Below are positions 38,326 through 46,520 of a stretch of DNA of 64,000 nucleotides, one piece after another. The number at the start of each line of letters is the position of its first letter. Position 1 is the first letter of the stretch. A program made the position numbers and the translations under genes. Source of the DNA: an uncultured SAR116 cluster alpha proteobacterium (GTDB lineage: Bacteria; Pseudomonadota; Alphaproteobacteria; Puniceispirillales; Puniceispirillaceae); NCBI GenBank assembly GCA_902518965.1, contig CABYIQ010000005.1, positions 43,041 through 107,040 on the forward strand, in the 5' to 3' direction. A model generated the notes under the pieces. The model was not told the origin of the DNA and ran no database searches. It saw only the letters and a list, made by a program, of their open reading frames with translations.

Positions 38326-39729
38326 TTGAAAACTTTTGTGGGAAATAAACTGCGTCTGCTTAGACGTGAGCATGGCCATACACAAGCTCAAATGGCTAAG
38401 AGTTTGGGTGTGAGCCCTGCCTATATAAATCAAATAGAAAATAATCAGAGGACATTATCTTTACGAATTCTCATAGGGCTTCTGGAGGAATATGGAGTTG
38501 ACTGGCACGACATTCTTAACGATGACGATGAACGAACTCTAATAGAGTTGAAATCAGCGCTTAATGACCCGATTTTCGATGACAATTCAATAAGCGCTCG
38601 CGAATTACAAACTGTTGCCGACAGCGCGCCACAGTTCGCCTCAAGTTTTATCAAACTCTTGAATGATCACAGGCAATTAGTGGATGTCATGACACGCCTT
38701 GGCAGCGAAGGCATGCCTACATCAGTCATCAAAGTTTCCAGCGAGGCGCTTATCCACGATTTTTTTCGCGATAATCTTAATCACTTTCCAAAACTGGAGC
38801 ATGCAGCGGAGACACTAACTCAATCATTTCCTTCAGAAACAGAAAGCCAATACCTATTCATTTGTGAACGGTTGAAGAGGAAACACAACATTAAGGTAAA
38901 AATTAAACAAGTCGAAATGATGGGTGACACCCTTAGAATTTTCAACCGTGAAAAAAAAGAGATTTGGCTTTCTGAGGCCTTCGATAGCATTAACCGAAAA
39001 TTTCAGCTGCTGCATTTAATTTGTCTGATTGAAGAAGAAACACTCCTCGATAAAATTATCTTAGACATGGGTGAGCAAAGCCCCTTAACAATAAATCGTT
39101 GCAAAGTCGAACTAGCAAATTACTTCGCAGCAGCAGCGTTAATGCCCTACGAAGCGTTTTTATCTATGGCTGAAAACGTAGCCTACGATATCGACCGACT
39201 CGCAATACGGTTTGGAGTTTCAGTTGAGCAAGTTTGTCACCGATTAACCACTCTTCAAAGGAATGGGCGTCGCGGTATACCTTTCTTTTTCCTTCGCATC
39301 GATAAAGCGGGTAACGTGACCAAACGCTTCAATGCTACTGCTTTTCAAATTGCTCAATACGGCGGCGCATGCCCAGTGTGGAACTTGCATACTGCATTTA
39401 GGACACCAGGAGTTATTATTCCACAGTTTGTAGAAATGACCGACGGCGAGAGGTTTTTTACCTTGAGCAGAACTACTGAAAGACCAACCCATAGCAGCGA
39501 AACACAGGACCGCCGCCTAGTGATGTCACTGGGCTGTAAGGTAGAACATGCTGAAAAACTCTCGTATGCAAATCCCCTTGCTCCTCGAGAAAAAAGAGTT
39601 TTTGCTAAGATTGGGATTAACTGTCATCTATGCCCACGAGAAGGCTGCTCTCAAAGAGCACATCAACCAATGGTCAAAGAATTAAATTTTGATCCTTCTA
39701 AACGTGGGAATACTCGATATGATGCATGA
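38326..39729 (+). CDS. XRE-family regulator with DUF2083 domain (ScfR/PccR/RamB type)
   Basis: This 467-residue regulator has an N-terminal XRE helix-turn-helix (about 5-60: LRRLRREHG... with QMAKSLGVSPAYINQIE). A middle segment (about 150-290) carries the IrrE-like region. The C-terminal DUF2083 domain has cysteine-rich CHLCPREGC. Related proteins sense short-chain acyl-CoAs and control propionyl-CoA, acetate or glyoxylate metabolism. The start is TTG at 38326 with GAGGAGAG eight to fourteen bases upstream. Divergence from the BhcA-like aminotransferase suggests that it regulates glyoxylate use. The DUF1684 gene follows 21 bases later. Confidence 0.9.
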   Translation: MKTFVGNKLRLLRREHGHTQAQMAKSLGVSPAYINQIENNQRTLSLRILIGLLEEYGVDWHDILNDDDERTLIELKSALNDPIFDDNSISARELQTVADSAPQFASSFIKLLNDHRQLVDVMTRLGSEGMPTSVIKVSSEALIHDFFRDNLNHFPKLEHAAETLTQSFPSETESQYLFICERLKRKHNIKVKIKQVEMMGDTLRIFNREKKEIWLSEAFDSINRKFQLLHLICLIEEETLLDKIILDMGEQSPLTINRCKVELANYFAAAALMPYEAFLSMAENVAYDIDRLAIRFGVSVEQVCHRLTTLQRNGRRGIPFFFLRIDKAGNVTKRFNATAFQIAQYGGACPVWNLHTAFRTPGVIIPQFVEMTDGERFFTLSRTTERPTHSSETQDRRLVMSLGCKVEHAEKLSYANPLAPREKRVFAKIGINCHLCPREGCSQRAHQPMVKELNFDPSKRGNTRYDA

Positions 39730-39750
39730 CAAAACATCAAAGGAACGTGT

Positions 39751-40383
39751 TTGATTAAAAATAGTAATATGTCTTGTGATAGTATTTTATCTTTAATAAA
39801 TTGGCGGTTTGAAATGGCTGCCTTATATCAACGCGTTAGCTCAAGTGAGTCACTCAAGGATATTTGGCCAAGCTTTATTGCAGAACGGAAACGACTTTAT
39901 CAAACTCATAAACAAAGTCCGCTGCAGAGAGGCAAATCAATTGCATTTTTTGACTATGACCCTGCCTTCTCCTTTGAGGTTTCATTGAGGCCTCTGTCTG
40001 CCATTAATTCTCAAACGGTGGACGGTGGAAAGGATGGTCTAATACACCTTAATGCAGTGGCGATTACATCAGGTTTGGCGCCATCGCTTGGTGTGGAACT
40101 CACAATTTATCAATTAGCTCACTATGGTGGTGGATTGTTTTTACCATTTCGTGATGAAACAAATGGGGGCTTAAGCTATGGAGGCGGCCGCTATGTAATT
40201 GATACCGCAAAATCTGCTTGGTTAGGTTTCAAATCAGACAGGCTTAGGCTTGATTTTAATTTTTCCTACTTCCCCTCGTGCGCACATAACAACAGCTATG
40301 TATGTCCACTTAGCCCACCAGAAAACAGACTACCAATTGCCATCAAAGCTGGCGAAAGATGGGAACCTAATGACCCTGGATAG
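39751..40383 (+). CDS. DUF1684 family protein
   Basis: This 210-residue protein has the conserved DUF1684 C-terminal pattern, F-P-S-C-A-H-N...Y-V-C-P-L-S-P-P-E-N-R-L-P, with GERW following. Two cysteines and the PENRLP motif suggest a ligand or metal site, but no biochemical role is known to me. The predicted start is TTG at 39751 with AAGGA six bases upstream; an ATG at 39769 is the alternative. It follows the ScfR-type regulator closely and may be co-transcribed. No signal peptide or membrane segment is visible. Confidence 0.8.
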   Translation: MIKNSNMSCDSILSLINWRFEMAALYQRVSSSESLKDIWPSFIAERKRLYQTHKQSPLQRGKSIAFFDYDPAFSFEVSLRPLSAINSQTVDGGKDGLIHLNAVAITSGLAPSLGVELTIYQLAHYGGGLFLPFRDETNGGLSYGGGRYVIDTAKSAWLGFKSDRLRLDFNFSYFPSCAHNNSYVCPLSPPENRLPIAIKAGERWEPNDPG

Positions 40384-40486
40384 CGAGGTGAATTTAAAAA
40401 CACATTCTCCATACATACCCTGTAGCTTAGAGGTGTGGTTTTTAGCTTTATATATCGGTTCAGAAATGGATTGGGAGGTCTGATTC

Positions 40487-41101
40487 TCAACAACCATTAA
40501 AGTTTTTATCTTTACATTTTCTTGTCAATAAATGTGCTTCATCAATTTGGGAGGCAGTCATTTGTTCTGTCAGAACCTGACGAAGTTGGTCAGCCATCTC
40601 AAATCCACTTAGGGAAGCTAGGTTAGCCCACATGTAAGCGTACTTTTTATCTTCCGGCACTCCATTTCCAAAATAATAAAGCAAAGATAGATGATTCTGA
40701 GCGAAAGCATTACCTTGTTCAGCGGACTTTAGATACCATTTCAATGCGATTTCGTAGTCTGGAACAACTCCGAGACCAAAACTATATGCGACCCCTAAAT
40801 GATACTGGGCTACAGCATTGCCTTGTGCTGCCGAGAGGTTAAACCATTTTACAGCAGCCTTGTAATCTTTGGAAACACCTCTTCCTTCACGATACATCTT
40901 TGCCAAGTTAAGTTGTGCAACTAAGTCTCCCTTTTCTGCTAAAGGTATAATTATCTGCAAAGCAGTATCATAGTCACCTTTTTCGTATGCAAGCCTATCT
41001 TGTTGAACAGATTTTCCACCTGAATGATCCCATTTAACCGAACTAACAGCCTGTGAGCTCAAAGCAAGTGACATCAACAATATAAAAGCAAATCTAATCA
41101 T
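40487..41101 (-). CDS. Secreted Sel1-repeat protein
   Basis: This 204-residue protein has a short signal peptide (MIRFAFILLMSLALSSQA) and four or five Sel1-type TPR repeats. Each repeat contains an A-x-x-x-L-G/A-x-x-Y-x-x-G pattern, for example AVAQYHLGVAYSFGLGV and AFAQNHLSLLYYFGNGV. The C-terminus KYAYMWANLASLSG resembles the final repeat of the Sel1 protein at 11643-12134. Periplasmic scaffold function is inferred from the fold. It converges on the DUF1684 gene and no partner gene is coupled to it. Confidence 0.88.
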   Translation of the reverse strand: MIRFAFILLMSLALSSQAVSSVKWDHSGGKSVQQDRLAYEKGDYDTALQIIIPLAEKGDLVAQLNLAKMYREGRGVSKDYKAAVKWFNLSAAQGNAVAQYHLGVAYSFGLGVVPDYEIALKWYLKSAEQGNAFAQNHLSLLYYFGNGVPEDKKYAYMWANLASLSGFEMADQLRQVLTEQMTASQIDEAHLLTRKCKDKNFNGC

Positions 41102-41341
41102 AAAAGATTCCAGTTAGCCTAACCTCTGCACCTCAAAGTCACAGAGATTATCTAATCAACTTAAATATCTTCTCGTAGGAATGCCACAATCCACAAAGTT
41201 GCCTGCCAAGACTTACAAAACAAGAACTTTGAACTCTCATCACCTCAAAACCTAGCCAATCACCATACTCAGAACTAATGTGCCCAAAAACTAAATTTAT
41301 GTTTTATCTCTGACGAAGTAACACAGGTTTTTTAATAAAAG

Positions 41342-41779
41342 TTAAGAATTTATAAAAGACCTCAGCTGCTCTGCTTCGCCTTCAAGCTTTTCCATAAGCC
41401 TTTTTACAACATCTCCAATCGAGACAATTCCAAGTAACTCTTTATCCTCGATTATAACAACGTGCCTGATTTTATTTTCTGTCATTATTTCCATCAAATC
41501 TGAAGAGCTGACAGCTTTTGGAACTGAGATTACGGATTTGGTCATTATCGCAGCAACCTTTTCATTGGTTACATCAAAGTCAGGATTATTGAGATTTCTG
41601 ACGATGTCACGCTCCGACACAATCCCTATGACTTCCTCATTCTCATTAGTTACAGGCACAGCCCCAATTGATTTTTTAGCTAATAGAGCTGCAACTTCTT
41701 TTATCGTTGCTTCATAAGACACTGTGATGCAATCACGTTTTAACAGCTTTTTGATAAATGGTTTCAATTTACCCTCCAT
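41342..41779 (-). CDS. Tandem CBS-domain protein
   Basis: This 145-residue protein consists almost entirely of two CBS domains (about 12-70 and 77-135). Landmarks are AVPVTNENEEVIGIVSERDIVR and the second IVSIGDVVKRLME. Such stand-alone pairs bind adenosine nucleotides or NAD and act as energy sensors for partner proteins. The gene is isolated with gaps of about 120 and 240 bases and gives no hint about a partner. A ribosome binding site is not strong. Confidence 0.9.
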   Translation of the reverse strand: MEGKLKPFIKKLLKRDCITVSYEATIKEVAALLAKKSIGAVPVTNENEEVIGIVSERDIVRNLNNPDFDVTNEKVAAIMTKSVISVPKAVSSSDLMEIMTENKIRHVVIIEDKELLGIVSIGDVVKRLMEKLEGEAEQLRSFINS

Positions 41780-41899
41780 TTCAAAAACCGGCGATGCATG
41801 ATCACTCCAAAAACATTATTGGCACTTATAACGAATAACAGCCTATAACCTAACTCCCCATCATATAACCCACGCCTCACGTCACCAATGTGCTGCTCT

Positions 41900-42121
41900 C
41901 TAAACTCGCAAGCCTGGGTTTAATATGGTCGCCACTTCCTTAGGAACGCGCCAATCCGATGTATTTGGATAGAAATGCCCATAAGCTTCACAAGTAACCA
42001 TAAACGCTCGCTGTGCTGATTTGTTCTGCACCTTCACCAAGTATCTATGATAATGTCTTATTGCTTCGTCTGTAAACTCTTCTGATGAACACGTTTTCGT
42101 AATTCCACAGCCTTCAAACAT
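41900..42121 (-). CDS. Small soluble protein of unknown function
   Basis: This 73-residue protein has an unusually strong ribosome binding site (AGGAGG nine bases before the ATG at 42121), which makes it credible. It is soluble, rich in charged and aromatic residues (YHRYLVKV, YGHFYPNTSDWRVP) and has four cysteines, three of them in the first 12 residues or the middle (CGITKTC, ...TCEAYG). I do not recognise a family. It lies between the CBS gene and the iron-binding protein gene on the same strand. No motif fixes a function. Confidence 0.55.
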   Translation of the reverse strand: MFEGCGITKTCSSEEFTDEAIRHYHRYLVKVQNKSAQRAFMVTCEAYGHFYPNTSDWRVPKEVATILNPGLRV

Positions 42122-42188
42122 GTCTCTTCCTCCTAGCCTTATGAAAGATATCCTAAAACTTAAGAAACAATCTCGGAGCAGATCTTAA

Positions 42189-43202
42189 TCACCATCCAGT
42201 TTCATTAATAATTCTTTGCGCTATTGGAGAATTATCAGCGATCACATTCATAGATAGACTATCCATTTTGAATTTACCCCAAGAAGCCACCTCATTGCTT
42301 AATTTTGCTCTTGGATTAACCGGGTATTCAAAATTGACTTCCGTATAAATCTGCTGGGCCTCTTCTGAGGTTAGCCATTCCAAAAAGGCCCTTGCCTGGT
42401 CTTTTTTCTTTGACCCTTTGATAATACCCGCTGCTGAGATATTCACATGTTGGCCTCTGTCAGCCTGATTAAAAAACGCTAATTCAATGGCGTCGGCCCA
42501 ATTTTTCTGTTCTGGCTTATCATTGTTGAATTTCATCTTACCAAAATAATAGGTGTTCATAAGCGCTACATCACACTCACCTGAATAAATAGCCTTTGCT
42601 TGAGCTCTGTCGTTGCCTTGCGGACGACGAGCCAAGTTATTGACAAGACCTAATGTCCATTTTTTTGCTGCCTCTTCGCCATGATGGGCAATAATGGACG
42701 CTAGTAAGGCACGGTTATAGACATGACTGCCTTTCCGGGAACAAACCTTGCCCTCCCATTTTGGTGATGCCAAATCTTCGATTGTAGTAACAGCTTCTTT
42801 CCCAACACGGTCTCTAGAAACAGCGATAATTCGTGCCCTTAGAGACAATGCTGTCCATTTATCATTGCTATCACGCAGATGTGCAGGCACATTTTGATTT
42901 AACGCATTGGAGCCTAAAGGGGCCAACAATTCTGTATCTGCTAACTCTTTAATCCGACTTATATCAACTGTTAGAACAATATCTGCCTTGGTGCGGTCTC
43001 CTTCAGCCTTAAGGCGGGCAGCCAAACCTTTTGGGGCATAGACCGTTTCGAATGTCACCGCTGTTTTTTTGGTGTAGGCTTCTAGAATGGGTTCCAGCAA
43101 GAAGGGCTGGCGGTGCGTATAAATTCCTAAGCTTTCTGCCGATGCTAAACCTGCCCAAAATGCCCCAGTTAATGCGATTGCTGCTAACTTTACATACTTC
43201 AT
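42189..43202 (-). CDS. Ferric-iron ABC transporter periplasmic binding protein (FbpA/FutA type)
   Basis: This 337-residue protein has a signal peptide (ending GLASAES at about residue 24) and the type II periplasmic binding fold of the iron(III) binders. The conserved Fe-binding tyrosine pair is visible in NTYYFGKM, with NRALLAS and RRPQGNDRAQ upstream. The ATG at 43202 has the good ribosome binding site AGGAGAG; an upstream in-frame start at 43244 is rejected. Two Fur-like boxes precede it. No permease or ATPase gene for it is present in this window, so the rest of the transporter must be elsewhere. Confidence 0.92.
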   Translation of the reverse strand: MKYVKLAAIALTGAFWAGLASAESLGIYTHRQPFLLEPILEAYTKKTAVTFETVYAPKGLAARLKAEGDRTKADIVLTVDISRIKELADTELLAPLGSNALNQNVPAHLRDSNDKWTALSLRARIIAVSRDRVGKEAVTTIEDLASPKWEGKVCSRKGSHVYNRALLASIIAHHGEEAAKKWTLGLVNNLARRPQGNDRAQAKAIYSGECDVALMNTYYFGKMKFNNDKPEQKNWADAIELAFFNQADRGQHVNISAAGIIKGSKKKDQARAFLEWLTSEEAQQIYTEVNFEYPVNPRAKLSNEVASWGKFKMDSLSMNVIADNSPIAQRIINETGW

Positions 43203-43228
43203 TGGATCTCTCCTAAGTGACCTTTTAT

Positions 43229-43243
43229 TGAGAATCATTATCA
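43229..43243. promoter_or_regulatory. Fur box 1 upstream of the iron-binding protein
   Basis: On the minus strand the sequence TGATAATGATTCTCA matches the 7-1-7 Fur consensus TGATAATnATTATCA at 13 of 14 defined positions. It lies about 27 bases before the predicted start at 43202, suitable for blocking transcription under iron-replete conditions. Confidence 0.7.
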
Positions 43244-43259
43244 TAAATCAAGTTAGTAA

Positions 43260-43274
43260 TGAGAACTATTATCA
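43260..43274. promoter_or_regulatory. Fur box 2 upstream of the iron-binding protein
   Basis: The minus-strand sequence TGATAATAGTTCTCA is a second, weaker Fur-like site. It starts exactly 31 bases (about three helical turns) from the first, placing both dimers on the same face of the DNA. Confidence 0.6.
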
Positions 43275-43412
43275 ATGTCAACAAAAATAGGACTAATTTC
43301 ATCCTCTTTTTGAATTGCGGAAAGTTTTGAAGAAAATTAACGAGAAGAAATCAAACTTTTTCCCAATTTTAAGGAGAGCGCAAAGCTAGAAGTAGCTCGG
43401 GGATTACTTCAC

Positions 43413-43853
43413 CTAATAGACATTAATCTGGATACAGCCACATTCTGTATCGCCACGCTTTTTGCCAACGACTTCGACGCGGGCATTCACAATATCATAT
43501 CCCATTTCACCAGCTATTTTTGCAATGAGATTATTTAGCTCGTCATTCTTGAATTCATGGATACGCCCATTTTCTTTATCAACAAGATGGTTGTGGTCTT
43601 CACGTTCAATTTCAAAGCGTGCCTTACCATCTTGCATGTTAAGCTTACGCAGAATGCCAGCCTCTTCTAACAAGCTAAGTGTTCTATAAGTTGTAGCTAC
43701 TGAGACTGAACTATCTTTTTTTAATGCTCTGCGATAAATCGCATCAGCGTCAGGGTGGTCTGTCGATTCTGCCAATGTTTCAACAATCAAAGCACGTTGA
43801 GGGGTAAGTCGGATATTCGCATTTTGAAATTTTTCTTCAATTGTTAAAGACAA
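43413..43853 (-). CDS. fur: Fur-family metal-responsive regulator
   Basis: This 146-residue protein has the winged helix of the Fur family (LTPQRALIVETLAE through SVATTYRTLSLLEEAGILRK) and the metal-binding dimerisation domain with DHNHLVDKENGRIHEF. The usual C-x-x-C of E. coli Fur is replaced here, as in several alphaproteobacterial Fur/Mur proteins; a CGC motif occurs near the C-terminus. The start is TTG at 43853, because an in-frame TGA lies five codons upstream and no ATG is available. It sits beside the Fur-boxed iron-binding gene. Whether it senses iron or manganese cannot be told from sequence. Confidence 0.9.
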   Translation of the reverse strand: MSLTIEEKFQNANIRLTPQRALIVETLAESTDHPDADAIYRRALKKDSSVSVATTYRTLSLLEEAGILRKLNMQDGKARFEIEREDHNHLVDKENGRIHEFKNDELNNLIAKIAGEMGYDIVNARVEVVGKKRGDTECGCIQINVY

Positions 43854-44093
43854 TGTCTCAGTCCGGATTCAATGAAAAGTTTATTGAAATATTCATCATT
43901 CTTTTTCTTAAAATTATCAACCACTCCTCAGGTCGTCAATCCAAGCAATCCATTTAAGCAGTGTTAGGATTTTCACCCTTTGAGATTGACCAAACCCCTA
44001 ATTTTGACCAGACTCTTCGATGCTACCAACTTCTTTTTTGAATATACTTGCGACCTGCTGCATTAGTTGGAGGTCACTTGAGTTAGACCAGAC

Positions 44094-45392
44094 GTGTATA
44101 TATCTAAAATGACTGAAGATAATAAAATGAGCTGTTATTGGTGGTATGAAGCACCACCCAGACCAGCACCAAAAGCGAGTTGGGCCTCCGCCACGGATGT
44201 GGCAATAATTGGCTGTGGCTTTACTGGCTTGTCTGCAGCATTAACGTTAGCTCGCGCAGGGCGTGAAGTTGTGATTCTAGAGAAAAATTTAATTGGAGAG
44301 GGCGCCTCAACTCGCAATGGAGGAATTACTAGCGGAAATATTAGATTATCTTCGAGGCAACTAGCCAGAAGATTTGGTCCAGAACGAGCACAAACATTCA
44401 TTGATGAATCTGTTGCTGCGCGTGCTGATCTTGAACGATTTATCGAAGAAAACAAAATCAATTGTGATTACCAACCTGTTGGCCGAATTGTGGGGCTAAT
44501 GGGCTCTTTTTCATCAAAAACTATTGAGCGAGACCATAATAAGTTCGCAGACCGTTATAATATAGAACCGCGCTTAATTTCAAAATCAGAGATGGCTGAA
44601 TATACCAGCTCAAAAAAATATGAGGCTGGCATCTATAGACCAGACATAGGCGGCATCCAACCGGCAAAGTTACTTCATGAAATGGCGCGATTAGCTGTAG
44701 ATGCTGGTGTCAAAATCTTTTCAGAAACAGCCGTCACAAAAATTGAAAATCACAAAACAACATTCACCTTAACAACAACTCAAGGGAAAATTACAGCACA
44801 GCATCTTATATCAGCAACAAATGCATATACCGACCAAGCTCAACCTTGGCTGCGGCGGCGCCTCATACCCGTCATTTCAGAGATGATTGCAACTGAGAAA
44901 CTGGGAACTAACCGGGTGCGTGCACTCACACCTAAATTGAATATGTTCGGCGAGTCAAAGCAACTTGGACATTACTATCGCCCCTCTCCTGACGGCCAGC
45001 GTATACTTTTGGGTGGCCGTCGTATGCATAAACAAGAAAGCTCTGCAAAGCAGAGACTTCACGATGCACTGGCAGAGATTTTTCCAGAACTTAAAGACAC
45101 AAAAATAGATTCATATTGGCGCGGCTTCGTCGCATTTCCCTTTGATCAGTTGCCAAAACTTGCAGTTCATAAGGGCATTATTTATCCCTCAGGATTTTGT
45201 GGTTCTGGAACTGTATGGGCCAGGTGGCTTGGGCAGAAGGCAGCTTTTATGATTTTGGGCGAAGCAGCTGAGAGTGCATTCAAAAATTTGCCGATGATGA
45301 CCCTTCCGCTGTATTCTGGCGACCCATGGTTTTTACCTTTGGCAATGAGTTACTACAGACTAAGGGACCGACTGTCAGTTAGCACTAAATAA
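44094..45392 (+). CDS. FAD-dependent oxidoreductase (DAO family, PuuB-like)
   Basis: This protein of about 425-432 residues belongs to the D-amino-acid oxidase (DAO) superfamily, near gamma-glutamylputrescine oxidase. The dinucleotide-binding motif AIIGCGFTGLSAALTLARAG is at about residues 33-52, followed by GASTRNGGITSG. The C-terminal YWRGFVAFPFDQLPKL and SGFCGSG segments complete the FAD site. Start choice is unclear: GTG 44094, ATG 44109 or ATG 44127, with WWYEAPPRP following the last. It converges on the oxidoreductase operon at 45401. Probable substrates are secondary amines such as gamma-glutamylated or N-substituted amines; this is an inference. Confidence 0.88.
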   Translation: MYISKMTEDNKMSCYWWYEAPPRPAPKASWASATDVAIIGCGFTGLSAALTLARAGREVVILEKNLIGEGASTRNGGITSGNIRLSSRQLARRFGPERAQTFIDESVAARADLERFIEENKINCDYQPVGRIVGLMGSFSSKTIERDHNKFADRYNIEPRLISKSEMAEYTSSKKYEAGIYRPDIGGIQPAKLLHEMARLAVDAGVKIFSETAVTKIENHKTTFTLTTTQGKITAQHLISATNAYTDQAQPWLRRRLIPVISEMIATEKLGTNRVRALTPKLNMFGESKQLGHYYRPSPDGQRILLGGRRMHKQESSAKQRLHDALAEIFPELKDTKIDSYWRGFVAFPFDQLPKLAVHKGIIYPSGFCGSGTVWARWLGQKAAFMILGEAAESAFKNLPMMTLPLYSGDPWFLPLAMSYYRLRDRLSVSTK

Positions 45393-45400
45393 CTGGGTTC

Positions 45401-46519
45401 TTAATTTATAAATCTGTCAGGCCGAAAAGCTTCAAGAGAAACTCTTGGTTGCTGCCCCATAACAAGGTCGGCCAATGCTTCACCAACACCCGGCCCCAAT
45501 TGAAAGCCATGGGCTGAAAAACCAAAGCCATGAAAAAGGCCATTCCGCCTGCCACGTCCAATAATTGGGAGCTCGTCTGGCATATAACCTTCTATGCCCG
45601 ACCAACAGCGGATGACTTGCGCGTTTCCGATTTCAGAAAACAATTTAGCTGCCAACTTGATTGATGAAGAAAGTTTTTGCAATGACACGTCACTCTGATT
45701 GATTAAATGATTTGCTTTTGACCTAACCCCACCTCCAATGACAAACTGGCCATTTTCAAGTTGTTTTAATGATAAAGTGTGGGAAAGCACACCCATAACA
45801 GCAGGCAGTATTTTAGGACGCCTTTCTGTCACAACAAGCATGGGCGCAAAAGACTCAAGCGGAAAAATATAATCGTCTGCTGAGCGAGCAATATCTGCTG
45901 CCCATGCACCTGCACAATTAACTACAGTTCCTGCTTCGAATAGCCCTTTTAGTGTTTGAATTTGCCATAAACCCTGGGATTGAGTTAAGGAGTTGACATA
46001 ACAATCTTCAATGATCTTTGCACCATTCTTTTTAGCTGCATTGGCAAAACCCTGCACGATTCGCCAAGGGGTTGCCCATCCGTCACCCTCAACTATGAGG
46101 CCTCCATGTGTGGGAATTGAAAGATGGGGCAACCTTGTTTGAATAACATCATCTTCTACCCAGACCTCATGCGTAAATCCTGCCTCTCTAAGGTTCGCTG
46201 CACGCATCAAACCAAGTTCACGGCCAGCCTCATCAACCGCAACTTTCAGGTAAAAACAGGGGTGGAAGTCTTCTGCATATTCACCAATCTCTTGATACAG
46301 ATTTTGCCAGATATCCATTGCCGCCAAGCTAAGTGGAATTTCGAGGATATTACGGCCTAGCCGACGTACGCCTCCTGCATTTACTCCAGATGCATGGCGT
46401 CCAATTCGATCTTTTTCAATTAGTGTTACCTTTTGTCCACGTTTGGCCAGAAAAAAAGCGGTTGCGCAACCCTGGATGCCACCGCCAATGACAACCACCT
46501 TGTTACCTTGCGAGGACAT
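45401..46519 (-). CDS. FAD-dependent oxidoreductase (DAO family, sarcosine/glycine-oxidase-like)
   Basis: This 372-residue protein has the Rossmann motif VIGGGIQGCATAFFLAKRG at about residues 10-28 and the FAD-site segment HASGVNAGG. The C-terminal GFSAHGFQLGPGVGEALADL is typical of the beta-subunit-like DAO proteins (sarcosine oxidase, D-hydroxyproline dehydrogenase). It is the last gene of a tight minus-strand operon, one base after the alpha-like subunit. It may be a second or alternative beta subunit. Oxidation of a secondary amine or amino acid is the expected chemistry. Confidence 0.9.
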   Translation of the reverse strand: MSSQGNKVVVIGGGIQGCATAFFLAKRGQKVTLIEKDRIGRHASGVNAGGVRRLGRNILEIPLSLAAMDIWQNLYQEIGEYAEDFHPCFYLKVAVDEAGRELGLMRAANLREAGFTHEVWVEDDVIQTRLPHLSIPTHGGLIVEGDGWATPWRIVQGFANAAKKNGAKIIEDCYVNSLTQSQGLWQIQTLKGLFEAGTVVNCAGAWAADIARSADDYIFPLESFAPMLVVTERRPKILPAVMGVLSHTLSLKQLENGQFVIGGGVRSKANHLINQSDVSLQKLSSSIKLAAKLFSEIGNAQVIRCWSGIEGYMPDELPIIGRGRRNGLFHGFGFSAHGFQLGPGVGEALADLVMGQQPRVSLEAFRPDRFIN

Positions 46520-46520
46520 T

